A program made the position numbers and the translations under genes. A stretch of DNA of 64,000 nt, from NCBI GenBank assembly GCA_964534125.1, contig CAZHOJ010000013.1, forward strand, positions 14,423 to 78,422, given 5' to 3'. The stretch comes from 2-02-FULL-55-14 sp964534125. GTDB taxonomy: Bacteria; Bacteroidota; Ignavibacteria; UBA10030. Below are positions 1-8,848 of this stretch, piece after piece (position 1 is the first letter of the stretch; each line of letters starts with the position of its first letter). The notes beneath the pieces were generated by a model. It searched no databases. It worked only from the letters and a program-made list of their open reading frames with translations, and was not told the origin of the DNA.

Positions 1-2430
1 GTAGAAATTGTACGCGACGCCAAGTTCGTACGAGACCGTCCGCGGCGGCTCGAGGTTGGGATTGGCCATATCGTACAGGCCGTTCTTCGTGTACCGGTAC
101 CGGTACATATACATCGAGTAGTACGGAGGGTTCGAACGGAAATGGCCGTAATTGAAGTAGAACTTCGAGTTCTCTGTGACGGGGAATGCGATGCCGATCC
201 GGGGACTGACCGTCGTGTAGTTCTTGACCGGCTGGAGGAATCCGGGATTGAGGCTGTCATACGCCTCCCACAGTTCCCAGACGAGCGAACGACCCGAGGC
301 CAGGAGGGAGTACAGGGAAGTGTCAACATACACCGGCACGAAAGCCCCAAGGGCGAACGGATCGCCGGACGGCCACTTGCCGCCCCCTCCGTTGTAGTGG
401 TCCATGCGCAGGCCGATGTTCGCGACGATGCCCTCGTACGAGATCTGGTCCTGCACGTAGATGCCCGTCTGGCTCGGCGTTCTCTGGAAGTTGAACTCGT
501 ACGTGTTGTATGCGTTGTTGTTCCACATCATCCAGAGGTTGTGGTCGATATCGATGAAGTTGTACTCGAATCCAGCTTTGAGAAAATGATGTTGTGTCAG
601 CTGGCTGGCAATGGCCCCGCGCGCCTGGTACTGGTTCGTGCGGACGTTGGCGTGCAGATCGCCTTCCTTGCCGCGGAACCGGCGCGGCACTCCGGGCAGT
701 GCGTCATAGCTCGGATAGGCATAGGTCAGCGTGTCGGTCCCGAAGATACCGGTGACCCTGTGCGTCCCCCAGAGGTACTTGCCGTACGGCATCTCGTCGA
801 CGACGAACGGCCCGAAGTGCGTGATCGCGGTGGTATTGCGGCTGAATCCTGTCGGTGAGCCGTCCCGGATCGAAAGCGTGTTCAGCGACAGCTCCCAGTA
901 GGTCGATTCGCTGAGGATATGATTGATGCTGATGCCTCCCATGAGGGTGGTCTGGTAGTAGAGAGGCTGGAGCGGTGGATCGTACCAGTAGATGGGGTCG
1001 CGTACGAACGACCGCATATTGTCGATCGGCATGAAGCCGCCGTAGTTTGCGGCGTTCGGGAAATCACCGTTCGGCGGAACGATGGGGCTGACCCCGATCT
1101 GCCGTTTCCAGAGTCCGTTGAGCGTGACCGTGAGGTCCTCGCGCGGCGTGGAACGCAGCGTCAGGAATGTCGTGTGCAGGTCTTCCTTCGGCCGTGTCAC
1201 CGGCATCACGTAGTGCCGTTCGAGTGTGCTGTGCGACAGGTAGAAGGTGGCGTTCCCGAGCATCTCGCTCACGAAAGGGAGGGGGCCCCCGAAGCCGCCG
1301 TCGAAGTTCCTGTCGATCCCCCCTTCCTTTCCGGCATGCTCGGCGAACAATTTCTTCTGTTCCTCAGAGACCATATACCCGAGCTTCGCAAGACCTTCAT
1401 AGTCCGGGATGACCGTGTGCAGCCAGGCAGCGAGCAGGTACAGGTCCAGCGGAGTAGCCTGCTCCTCGGGTGCCTTGCCGATATTGAACTGCTGAGCAAG
1501 GTCGTTCCACCCGGGAAAGGAGTAGTGCTGTTCCAGCGCATACGGATCGTTCGCCCACGCTGTGGCCGTGCCGACGAAGGCGACATCGGGATCGAGATAT
1601 GGCTGGAGCTGCTGGTTCTTCGTGTCGTACAATGAGGGGCCGAAGCGCTTCGTCGTGAAGCTGTTGCGCGAAAAGGAGAACGTTCCATGATAACCGTCGC
1701 GAGAACCGGCCTTCGTGGTGACATTGATGAGGCCCGAACGGAAGTTCCCGTACTCGGCATTGAAACCGCCAGAGAGCAGCGAGACCTGGTCTATGGCGCT
1801 CAGGGGGATGCTCGTCTCTGCATTCCCGACGATGGCGTTATTGTACCCGATGCCGTTGATCATCGTACCGGTCTGATCCGCCGAACCGCCCCGGATGGCC
1901 AGAAAATCGTTGTCGGTCGATGCGCCAGGAAGCTTCTGCAGGAATGCGTTGATCTCACGGATGCCCGCTGCATCGACGATCTGCTCATCCGTGACGACGG
2001 TCTGGGTGTTCGAGACCTCTTTATGCAGCTCATTTCGTTCTGCCGTCACCACCATCTCCTGCATCTCGATCTCGGTCGGAGCAAGGGCCGGTTCCAGCGT
2101 CGTGGTGCGGTCCGAGGAGACCATCACTTCGCGGATGACGAGCGTGGTGTAGCCGAGCATGGAGACCCGGATGTCGTATGTCCCTACCGGCACGGCGATG
2201 ATGGAGAAGAAGCCCTCCGGATCCGTCGATGCGCCGAGAGGCGTTCCAACAAGCAGCACGTTGGCGCCCATGAGGGGTTCGCCCGTCTGGCTGTCGGTCA
2301 CGGTCCCGAGGATCCTGCTCCGGACCTGTGCGTCTGCCGTCCCCTGCATGAAGGTTGACATGAGCATGACGGCACAGGCCGCAGCACGTAGGCTCCGGGC
2401 GCAGGAATGTTCGATGGTACGCGTTCTCAT
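1..2430 (-). CDS. TonB-dependent receptor, C-terminus cut by window edge
   Basis: An open frame of 810 codons starts at 2430 and runs off the left edge without a stop. A GGGGAG ribosome site lies 6 bases before the ATG. After a signal peptide, residues about 35-120 form a carboxypeptidase-regulatory-like (CarboxypepD_reg) beta domain (GEPLMGANVLL, TDPEGFFSI), followed by a TonB plug (DNDFLAIRGGSADQTG, INGIGYNN, GFNAEYGNFRSG) and barrel strands including NFYFNYGHF. It would take up oligosaccharides across the outer membrane using TonB energy. It is the last visible gene of the leftward pectin block (519-residue T9SS protein, two PL1, GH28), 31 bases after GH28, so pectin oligomers are the likely substrate; that is inferred from context only. 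No SusD gene lies between it and its upstream neighbours. Confidence 0.9.
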   Translation of the reverse strand, partial: MRTRTIEHSCARSLRAAACAVMLMSTFMQGTADAQVRSRILGTVTDSQTGEPLMGANVLLVGTPLGASTDPEGFFSIIAVPVGTYDIRVSMLGYTTLVIREVMVSSDRTTTLEPALAPTEIEMQEMVVTAERNELHKEVSNTQTVVTDEQIVDAAGIREINAFLQKLPGASTDNDFLAIRGGSADQTGTMINGIGYNNAIVGNAETSIPLSAIDQVSLLSGGFNAEYGNFRSGLINVTTKAGSRDGYHGTFSFSRNSFTTKRFGPSLYDTKNQQLQPYLDPDVAFVGTATAWANDPYALEQHYSFPGWNDLAQQFNIGKAPEEQATPLDLYLLAAWLHTVIPDYEGLAKLGYMVSEEQKKLFAEHAGKEGGIDRNFDGGFGGPLPFVSEMLGNATFYLSHSTLERHYVMPVTRPKEDLHTTFLTLRSTPREDLTVTLNGLWKRQIGVSPIVPPNGDFPNAANYGGFMPIDNMRSFVRDPIYWYDPPLQPLYYQTTLMGGISINHILSESTYWELSLNTLSIRDGSPTGFSRNTTAITHFGPFVVDEMPYGKYLWGTHRVTGIFGTDTLTYAYPSYDALPGVPRRFRGKEGDLHANVRTNQYQARGAIASQLTQHHFLKAGFEYNFIDIDHNLWMMWNNNAYNTYEFNFQRTPSQTGIYVQDQISYEGIVANIGLRMDHYNGGGGKWPSGDPFALGAFVPVYVDTSLYSLLASGRSLVWELWEAYDSLNPGFLQPVKNYTTVSPRIGIAFPVTENSKFYFNYGHFRSNPPYYSMYMYRYRYTKNGLYDMANPNLEPPRTVSYELGVAYNFY

Positions 2431-2461
2431 ACGTATCTCCCCAGGTCGGCTTCAGTTGCTA

Positions 2462-3880
2462 CTACTTGTGCAGCAGGTCCTGCAGCGTTACCTCCTGACC
2501 ATTCATGCGGACGTTCCGGAAGGACGCAGCGCCGAGATGCTCCACGACGTTCCCCTCGCTCACGTTGTCGAAGGTGCAGTCCTCGAGGTGTATCCCTTCG
2601 GCCGGACTGTTCTCATAGGCCCGTATCCAGACGCCGTAGCGGCTCTTTTTGCTGGTGACGTTGGACATGGAAACGGTCCGGACGCTTGGGATGAACGCCC
2701 CGTCCGCCCCCTCTTCGTAATGAAAATTGATCTTGAGGACGGCTTCCGCCACCTCTCCCACAGTCACGTCCCTGAAGAACACGTTCTCGACAAAGCCGCC
2801 CCTGACGGCATTCGTCTTGATGCGGAGGGCCCGGTCAAGGTTCGGGCTGTCCATGGTGCACCGTTCGGCAAAGACGTTCCGGACCCCGCCGCTCATCTCG
2901 CTGCCGATGACCACGCCGCCGTGGCCATCCCGCATCGTGCAGTCCTGGACGATGATGTTCTCGCTGGGGACATTGATCCGCCGCCCGTCCGCGTTCCGGC
3001 CGGATTTGATGGCGATGCAGTCGTCTCCCGTGTCGAAGAAACATCCTTTGATGAGCACGTCGCTGCTCGACTCAGGGTCGCAGCCATCGTTGTTCGGTCC
3101 ATGACCCTGCACAGTGACATCGATGAACGAGAGATTCGTACTGAGGACGGGGTGAAGGAACCACATCGGTGAGTCTCTGAAGGTGACACCCTGGACCAGG
3201 ATGTTCGTGCATCGGTAGGGCTGGAAGAAGTTGGGCCGGAGATAGGAGCCTTCTCCGAACACCCTGTCCGCGACGGGAACGCCCGCCTCAGCCATGTCGA
3301 ACAATTTCTTCCGGCCGGCCTTCTGGTTCGGCATTCCTTCGGTCCATCCGTACTGCGGCTTGCCGTTCCATGACCACCAGTTGTCGTTCGCACCCTGACC
3401 GTCGAGGATCCCTTCGCCCGTGATTGCGATGTTCGTTTGCTCGAAGGCGTAGAGAAGAGGGGAGTAGTTCATGCACTCGACCCCTTCCCATCTCGTGAGA
3501 ACCAGGGGAAGATAATCGGCCGGGTTGGTGCTGAAGAGGATCACGGCTTCTTTCCCGACCACCAGGTTGACATTCGACCGGAGATGAATTGCCCCGGTCA
3601 GGTATCGCCCCGGAGGAACGACGACCCTGCCGCCCCCCGCTGCGTTGCAGGAGTCGATGGCCCTCCGGAAGGCCTGCGTGCAGTCTGTCGTCCCGTCCCC
3701 TACGGCCCCGAAATCGAGGATCGAGAGAGAGCGGTCGGGGAAGGTCGGGGGTGTGATGCGCTGGAGGAGCCCTGGAAGGTCCTGCCATCCGGTGACCTGT
3801 ATCGGACCCTGGGAACATGCCAGGCCGGTGAGTGCAAGCAGACCTCCGAATATCCGGGGTATCCGTCGAGTGATGTTCAT
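2462..3880 (-). CDS. GH28 polygalacturonase
   Basis: 472 residues with an N-terminal hydrophobic export signal ending near ACSQ (C22 makes a lipoprotein possible, but the lipobox is imperfect). The glycoside hydrolase family 28 signature is complete: NNDGCD at 263-268, DTGDDC at 283-288 with the catalytic aspartates, GHGG at 319-322 and RIK at 353-355, set in a right-handed beta-helix. It hydrolyses alpha-1,4-galacturonan or oligogalacturonides; exo- versus endo-action cannot be decided here. There is no T9SS sorting domain, so it probably stays in the periplasm or is membrane-anchored. The start overlaps the stop of the upstream PL1 gene in an ATGA, implying translational coupling inside the pectin block. 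Confidence 0.93.
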   Translation of the reverse strand: MNITRRIPRIFGGLLALTGLACSQGPIQVTGWQDLPGLLQRITPPTFPDRSLSILDFGAVGDGTTDCTQAFRRAIDSCNAAGGGRVVVPPGRYLTGAIHLRSNVNLVVGKEAVILFSTNPADYLPLVLTRWEGVECMNYSPLLYAFEQTNIAITGEGILDGQGANDNWWSWNGKPQYGWTEGMPNQKAGRKKLFDMAEAGVPVADRVFGEGSYLRPNFFQPYRCTNILVQGVTFRDSPMWFLHPVLSTNLSFIDVTVQGHGPNNDGCDPESSSDVLIKGCFFDTGDDCIAIKSGRNADGRRINVPSENIIVQDCTMRDGHGGVVIGSEMSGGVRNVFAERCTMDSPNLDRALRIKTNAVRGGFVENVFFRDVTVGEVAEAVLKINFHYEEGADGAFIPSVRTVSMSNVTSKKSRYGVWIRAYENSPAEGIHLEDCTFDNVSEGNVVEHLGAASFRNVRMNGQEVTLQDLLHK

Positions 3881-5244
3881 GGCGATTGCTCCGCTAAGGC
3901 ATTGAGAAAGAGCTCAAGGTTCGAGTACCCTGAGTCAGTGATGCTTCGGGCGTCCGCGGGTTGGTCCGGATCAAGTCCGTGAGCACGCTCCCACGCGTCG
4001 GGTATCCCATCCATGTCCGTATCGTCCGGCGGCTGCAGCGACCTCAGGTCCGGCCATCCGCCCACGCTTGTCTGCGAGTCGATGATGCCGAGCGGTATGT
4101 CGGTGCGGAGCTTCGGATGGTCCGTGCGATACGATGCACCCTCATACGTCGGTCTGCCGCTCTGCACTTCGGCAATGATGCGCCGGTCGACGGTGTCGCG
4201 GCGGGGGAGCGCGGCACCTGCGTGGAGGAGCACAGCGTGGTAGGCCTCCTCCGCGGTCTGTGTTGCCGACAGTTCGCTCAGGAACGGCGTCTCGGATCTC
4301 CGGGCGTCGTCGTCCTTCAGGGAGACGCCATTGACCCAATTATCGTCTGCGACCTTTGGATGCCCTTCGACGATATTCCCATCGACGTACCATGTCCCTT
4401 CATCGTCCCAGACCTCGAGGAATGTGGCCGGGTGGAGGGTCGCCGGCCCGGGTTTGAAGTAGTTTGCGACGACGTTCTGTTTCCCCTTCTCTCCGCCGTA
4501 GGCGCATTCGAATCCCCAGTTGAAGACGACATTGTTCCTGAAGTCGACCTCTTCCTTGTCTTCCCACCCATCCCCTCGTCCTCCCTGGAACCGGGGGTTT
4601 CTGGACGTGTGATGGGCGAGGAGGTTATGATGGAACGTCGCGCGGTATCCTCCCCAGATCGCGCCGTATCCGTGCTTGCCTTTCGGATGGTACGAATCCG
4701 CAAGGCTCTCAGAGATGATGGACCATTGGAGCGTGAAGTTCTCGTTGTTGTAGAATGTGGCTGTTTCGTCCATGCCCCAGCTGAACGAGCAGTGATCGAT
4801 GATGATGTCCTTCCGCCCGATGCCCATCATCGCATCCGCGGCCTGCTGCCTCTCGTCCCCAAGCCGGAACCGAACGAAGCGGATGATGATATTGTCCGCG
4901 TTGATGATCGTGGGATAGTTGCGGACGCATATGCCGTCGCCCGGAGCGGTCTGGCCTGCGATCGTCAGGTTCCCGTGCCGTATCACGAGGTCCGATTCGA
5001 GGGCGATCGTCCCGGACACCCTGAAGATTATCGTCCGGGCCCCATCCTCATTGACCGCCTCGCGGAGGCTTCCAGGACCGTTGTCGGCCAACGTCGACAC
5101 GAAGAGGACGCGCCCCCCTCGCCCTCCGCTGGTGTACTTACCAAACCCGTCGGCCCCCGGGAAGGAGAGGACCTGGCTGAGTGCGCTGGTTCCAGCAGAG
5201 GCGATGAGCAAGGAGCCGAATATGAAAGTGCGGATCATGGTCAT
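3877..5244 (-). CDS. PL1 pectate lyase without T9SS sorting domain
   Basis: 455 residues with a signal peptide (cut after SALSQ), then a pectate lyase family 1 beta-helix: FPGADGFG, GGRGG, GPGSLREAV, IAGQTAPGDG, DHCSFSWGMDE, HHNLLAHHTSRNPR. The protein ends with an acidic DTDMDGIPDAWE segment that looks like a calcium-binding thrombospondin/EF-hand-type motif and a short helical tail. It cleaves polygalacturonate by beta-elimination. It is a paralogue of the next PL1 gene upstream (similar throughout, same DxDxDGxPDxWE tail) but lacks the C-terminal sorting domain, so it is probably periplasmic. Both ends overlap their neighbours in ATGA, which points to tight coupling and a tandem duplication origin. 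Confidence 0.92.
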   Translation of the reverse strand: MTMIRTFIFGSLLIASAGTSALSQVLSFPGADGFGKYTSGGRGGRVLFVSTLADNGPGSLREAVNEDGARTIIFRVSGTIALESDLVIRHGNLTIAGQTAPGDGICVRNYPTIINADNIIIRFVRFRLGDERQQAADAMMGIGRKDIIIDHCSFSWGMDETATFYNNENFTLQWSIISESLADSYHPKGKHGYGAIWGGYRATFHHNLLAHHTSRNPRFQGGRGDGWEDKEEVDFRNNVVFNWGFECAYGGEKGKQNVVANYFKPGPATLHPATFLEVWDDEGTWYVDGNIVEGHPKVADDNWVNGVSLKDDDARRSETPFLSELSATQTAEEAYHAVLLHAGAALPRRDTVDRRIIAEVQSGRPTYEGASYRTDHPKLRTDIPLGIIDSQTSVGGWPDLRSLQPPDDTDMDGIPDAWERAHGLDPDQPADARSITDSGYSNLELFLNALAEQSP

Positions 5245-6935
5245 TTCACAAGTTGGATGTGCATCGCCCGCATGCGTGTCCCTTGTCGGACGACAACGAT
5301 GTACGTTCCCGATGACGCAGGTCGCGATACAGCGTCTGTGCCGTTCCAGTGGACCCTCAGGATGCCCGACGGACGGACGTCATCGACAAGTTCCTTCGTC
5401 AATCGTCCCAGAAGGTCATAGATGCGAACGGTCGCTCGCCCTGACGCAGGAAGGAGAGCGTCGATGGTTGTTGACGGATTGAAGGGATTCGGATACGCAG
5501 TGAGAACGATGTCGGGATCCTTCGGGATTGCCATGCCCGCCCACTCGTGCACCGATGTGATGGTCAGCGCGTTCAGATATTCTTCGAGCATCGTATATCC
5601 GCTCGATGCGATGAGGTTTCTGTCCTCCGCATTGTCGGAGTCCAGTCCCTTCATCGATTCCCAGCTGTCCGGCATGCCGTCATGGTCGGTATCAGCTGGT
5701 GGCGCGGCGCTCCGGAGGTCCGGCCAGCCGCCGGCATCGGAGGCATGGTCGATGATGCCGCGTGCGATGGATGTATCCATCGATTGATTGATCGGATACG
5801 TCAGTGCTCCGTACGTTGCGATGCCCGTCCGCGCATCGTCGATGATACGGTTGTCGACAGCATCGCGTCGGGGGAGAGTTGCCCCTGCTTTGTCCAGCAC
5901 GAGCTGGTAAGCATCCTCCGGCGATTGGTATGTAACCGGGACGTAGGGGAACGGCGTTGAAGCGCGGATGGAAGGAAGCGACGCGAACGATCCCTGCACT
6001 CCGCCCGCCCAGTTGTTCGCAGTGATGGCACTGCTGCCGGTCATGTAGTTCCCTTCGACGTGCCAGCGGGCCAGGCTGTCCGATGGCTGCAGGATCCTGT
6101 ATCGCACGCTGGACTTGGTCGCAGGCCCCTGCTTAAAGTAGTTCCCCACAATGTTGACCGTGCTTGCCTCGCCCCCATAGATACTGTTGAATCCCCAGTT
6201 GTAGATCACATTGTTCCGGAGGTCGAGGTTGTGTGCGACGATGGTTGTGCCTTCGCCTGAGACCCTGGGTGTTCTGCTCGTGTGGTGGGCGATGAGGTTA
6301 TGGTGGAACGATGCGTCCGTCCCGCCCCAGATGCCTCCGTAACTATGGAGCCCTTTGGGGTGGGTCGACTGATACAACCCTTCGCTGATGATGCACCACT
6401 GAACGGTCGTGCTGTCATTGCCATAGAATGAGAAGACCTCGTCGTTCCCCCAGCTTGCTGAGCAATGATCGACGATGATGTGCGCGCCATCGCGTCCGCT
6501 GAATGCATCCTGCTCGCCCCCGGCTTCGTCTCCCGTCCTGAATCGCAGATAGCGGATGATGACATGCTGGGCCTGTACGGAAACGCCGTACCTCCGGATA
6601 GCGATGCCGTCACCGGGAGCCGTCTGACCGGCGATGGTGATGGAATCGTTGCTGATGGCGAGCGGAGAGTTCAGGATGATCGTCCCTGAGACACGAAAGA
6701 CGACGGTCCGTGCACCTGAGGCCTGGATCGCCGCGCGGAGACTGCCCGTCCCCGCATCGTCCAGTGTCGTTACCTCGATGACCGCACCTCCGCGGCCGCC
6801 GGCGGAGAACATGCCCGCTCCTTCCGCTCCCGGGAAAGAAGGCAGCTGCGCGAGCAGGGGAGTGACCGTACACAGGAAGGGGACGGAAACGAAAAAGGTG
6901 AGACGGAGAGAACGAAGCAGGAAGGATGGGATCAT
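5241..6935 (-). CDS. PL1 pectate lyase with T9SS C-terminal sorting domain
   Basis: 564 residues: signal peptide ending near LLAQ, PL1 beta-helix (FPGAEGAG, GGRGG, GTGSLRAAI, IAGQTAPGDG, DHCSASWGNDE, HHNLIAHHTSRTPR), the DTDHDGMPDSWE segment near residue 415, and a T9SS type A sorting domain over the last 85 residues or so (YPNPFNPSTTI, DLLGRLTKELVD, SSGTYIVVV). It should be exported by T9SS and act as the cell-surface pectate lyase of the pair, feeding shorter chains to the paralogue downstream. It lies 83 bases after the T9SS surface protein, with a stem-loop in the gap. No strong ribosome site is visible at 6935. Confidence 0.92.
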   Translation of the reverse strand: MIPSFLLRSLRLTFFVSVPFLCTVTPLLAQLPSFPGAEGAGMFSAGGRGGAVIEVTTLDDAGTGSLRAAIQASGARTVVFRVSGTIILNSPLAISNDSITIAGQTAPGDGIAIRRYGVSVQAQHVIIRYLRFRTGDEAGGEQDAFSGRDGAHIIVDHCSASWGNDEVFSFYGNDSTTVQWCIISEGLYQSTHPKGLHSYGGIWGGTDASFHHNLIAHHTSRTPRVSGEGTTIVAHNLDLRNNVIYNWGFNSIYGGEASTVNIVGNYFKQGPATKSSVRYRILQPSDSLARWHVEGNYMTGSSAITANNWAGGVQGSFASLPSIRASTPFPYVPVTYQSPEDAYQLVLDKAGATLPRRDAVDNRIIDDARTGIATYGALTYPINQSMDTSIARGIIDHASDAGGWPDLRSAAPPADTDHDGMPDSWESMKGLDSDNAEDRNLIASSGYTMLEEYLNALTITSVHEWAGMAIPKDPDIVLTAYPNPFNPSTTIDALLPASGRATVRIYDLLGRLTKELVDDVRPSGILRVHWNGTDAVSRPASSGTYIVVVRQGTRMRAMHIQLVK

Positions 6936-6975
6936 AAAGGCATCATCAGGACCGCGCGATTACGCTCCGGCACAT

Positions 6976-7004
6976 CGGGCCGTTCCCTCTGCGGGAACGG
7001 CCCG
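6976..7004 (-). other. Intercistronic stem-loop
   Basis: A perfect 12-bp inverted repeat, CGGGCCGTTCCC / GGGAACGGCCCG with a 5-base loop, lies between the stop of the 519-residue T9SS protein and the start of the PL1 gene. No T-run follows on the minus strand, so it is not a classic terminator. It may protect the upstream message from 3' decay or cause partial termination, giving more of the surface protein than of the lyases. Confidence 0.65.
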
Positions 7005-7018
7005 GTACCGGGGAGGTA

Positions 7019-8578
7019 CTACTTGAGAAGGACCATCTTCCGCAGGGACACGTTCGTTCCCGACGTCAGCTGGCACAGGTATACACCTGCTGCCACGTTG
7101 CTCGCATCCCACGTCACAGAGTACGTGCCGGGTGCGACATCCTGCGACAGGAGCGTCGCCACTTCGCGGCCGAGGAGGTCCATGACCTTCAGCGTCGTGA
7201 CGCCGGATTCCTCAAGGGTGAAGCGGATCTGGGTCGACGGGTTGAAGGGATTGGGGAAGTTCTGTTCGAGGGCGAAGGAACTCGGAACGTCAGAGACCTT
7301 ATCGACGGACGTTCCAGGGCTCACGAGGGTGTTCTCCGTTGTTCCGGTTGCCCTGGCGAGCGCCAGGTAGATCGCGCCGCCGTCCTTGTTGAAGCGGTTG
7401 TACACCGAGTCGCTCTCGATGAACACGGAATCGAAATCGGTGGTGTGGAGGACCGCAAGGGGACCTCCGTTCATCCAGGTCGTGCCCGTTGAGTCGGTGA
7501 CAGCGACACGCAGATTCGTGTTCCCTTCCGCGACTCCATCGTCAGCGCTGTATGGCACGGAATACTCATCGGCATCCATATAGGCAGCCCCGCTGCCCGA
7601 GTAGACCTTGTACGACATCGAGTAATACCGGACCTCAGATACCTTGTCGATCCCTGCACCAAGCGCAGAGGTAACGGTCGTTGCGTTCCCCGGGATGGCA
7701 CTCACAAGCACGGCATGTCCGGTCGAATTGCCGGGAGCTTGGAAGTGGATCGTGACAGGTCGGTAGCCAGTCTCGTCGCCGACCGGGAATTCCTTCGTTG
7801 TTCCGCCGCCGCCGTTCGAGATGCCTCGAGCGACGGTTCCGATCACATATGAATCCGGGCCGTAGCCCTGGAAGGAGGAACTGGTGGTCCAAATGGAAGC
7901 AAGCACTCCCGGACGGGCCTCGATCAGCCCTGATTCGAAGCGGATGTAGGGATTGACGTTGGCGGCAGAGCTGCTCGAGCCGCCGGCATTGACGAGGTCC
8001 TTCTCCAGCGTGACCTTGGCACCGCCGGTCTTGCGGATGGTGACTCCGCCGAACTCGTTCGTGGAGCTGTTCACGTACGGGGTGCACGAGAATGTCGTAT
8101 TCGTGGCCCCTGTAAAGATAAGTCGCGCGGTGGTCTTCGAACTTCCTGCGGAACCGGAAACGAAATCGATGGTGCCGAAGTTCAGGAAGTCGCCGCTGAC
8201 CAGGATCGAATCCGCCACCTCAAGCCCTGTCGTGCTCGAATTCACATTGAACAGGGAGTTGGCCTCGATGACGATGGAGCCGTTGACTGTGAGCGTGAAC
8301 TGTCCGGTCGTCACGAACCGCAGACGTGCCCCGCCTGTCGACTCACCTACCGTCAGCCCTGCGATCACTGCACTCGTGTCCACATACATCGTGTCGCCAG
8401 CAACGATAACGACAGTATTGCTGGGACCAGGAATAACGCCCCCGACCCATGAGCTGGGATCGCTCCAGTTCAATTCCCCGCCTGAGCCGGCAGATGTTAT
8501 CTCCTGCGCTTGGGCAGAGAGGGAGACGACGAAAAGGATCGCCATCAACCCACTAAGCAATTTGAAAAGACTTCTCAT
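7019..8578 (-). CDS. Secreted T9SS protein, first gene of second pectin block
   Basis: 519 residues: signal peptide (SLSAQAQE), an all-beta domain beginning WSDPSSWVGGVIPGPSNTV, glycine/serine-rich beta repeats, the signature FPVGDETGYRP and IDKVSEVRYY, and a T9SS type A sorting domain (QNFPNPFNPSTQIRF, LLGREVATLL, AAGVYLCQL). I know no enzyme active site for it. The same architecture occurs twice in tandem in the 928-residue protein of the alginate operon, so the two are paralogues attached to two polysaccharide loci. A surface glycan-binding or scaffold role is plausible but inferred. A GAGGAGGAA-like ribosome site precedes the start, and a candidate GntR operator lies about 75 bases upstream. 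Confidence 0.85.
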   Translation of the reverse strand: MRSLFKLLSGLMAILFVVSLSAQAQEITSAGSGGELNWSDPSSWVGGVIPGPSNTVVIVAGDTMYVDTSAVIAGLTVGESTGGARLRFVTTGQFTLTVNGSIVIEANSLFNVNSSTTGLEVADSILVSGDFLNFGTIDFVSGSAGSSKTTARLIFTGATNTTFSCTPYVNSSTNEFGGVTIRKTGGAKVTLEKDLVNAGGSSSSAANVNPYIRFESGLIEARPGVLASIWTTSSSFQGYGPDSYVIGTVARGISNGGGGTTKEFPVGDETGYRPVTIHFQAPGNSTGHAVLVSAIPGNATTVTSALGAGIDKVSEVRYYSMSYKVYSGSGAAYMDADEYSVPYSADDGVAEGNTNLRVAVTDSTGTTWMNGGPLAVLHTTDFDSVFIESDSVYNRFNKDGGAIYLALARATGTTENTLVSPGTSVDKVSDVPSSFALEQNFPNPFNPSTQIRFTLEESGVTTLKVMDLLGREVATLLSQDVAPGTYSVTWDASNVAAGVYLCQLTSGTNVSLRKMVLLK

Positions 8579-8649
8579 GATTCCTCCTGCCTGATGGTGG
8601 TTGATGTGGCCTGACTTCCGGGATAGAGGTCAGATGGAGCTGCAGCTAC

Positions 8650-8667
8650 TTGTATGATGTCATACAT
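8650..8667. promoter_or_regulatory. Candidate GntR operator (copy 1)
   Basis: The 18-bp palindrome TTGTATGATGTCATACAT differs from perfect symmetry only at the last base. It is nearly the same as the palindrome at 15595-15612 in front of the GntR regulator gene. It sits directly after, and overlaps by two bases, a candidate -10 box for the leftward gene at 7019-8578. This is where a repressor would block transcription start. Palindromes with GTAT...ATAC cores are in keeping with GntR/FadR-family sites, but binding is inferred. Confidence 0.7.
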
Positions 8668-8695
8668 AGTCGACTGAGTCGGAACAATACATCAA
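8666..8695 (-). promoter_or_regulatory. Candidate promoter for second pectin block
   Basis: On the minus strand TTGATG (8690-8695), an 18-base spacer and GACTAT (8666-8671) form a moderate sigma-70-like promoter whose -10 box runs into the candidate operator at 8650-8667. The layout matches the stronger gntR promoter. The box scores are mediocre, so the shared layout is the main support. Confidence 0.4.
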
Positions 8696-8768
8696 TCTCT
8701 TGAACCTGGGCTGTAGATCGCATTCATCGAAGAAAACCTTCACTTTCGCGGTTACTGAATCGCTTGTC

Positions 8769-8797
8769 AAAGTATATCTTGTCAATGAGAGTGTCAA
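8769..8797 (-). promoter_or_regulatory. Alternative upstream promoter for second pectin block
   Basis: On the minus strand TTGACA (8792-8797), 17 bases and TACTTT (8769-8774). The -35 context TTGACACTCTCA resembles TTGACACTCCCA at the gntR promoter (15566). It would give a leader of about 190 bases that passes through the candidate operator. The rest of the gap 8579-8848 shows no gene. Confidence 0.4.
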
Positions 8798-8820
8798 GCA
8801 AACTCTTCTCGGTACTGATA

Positions 8821-8838
8821 ATTCTCACGAATGAGAAT
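8821..8838. promoter_or_regulatory. Palindrome ATTCTCA-N4-TGAGAAT
   Basis: A perfect 7-bp inverted repeat with a TTCG loop on the minus strand. It lies 11 bases after the stop of the DUF4861 gene, so it could be the end-of-operon hairpin, although no T-run follows. It also matches the palindrome at 15512-15529 (ATTCCCA-N4-TGGGAAT) with paired compensating changes, so a protein-binding site is the other reading. Confidence 0.5.
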
Positions 8839-8848
8839 CGCGAATGAG

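Noticed and set aside
142..2358. Several plus-strand frames of 200-240 codons
   Set aside because: They are complementary to the TonB receptor, whose frame shows signal peptide, plug and barrel.
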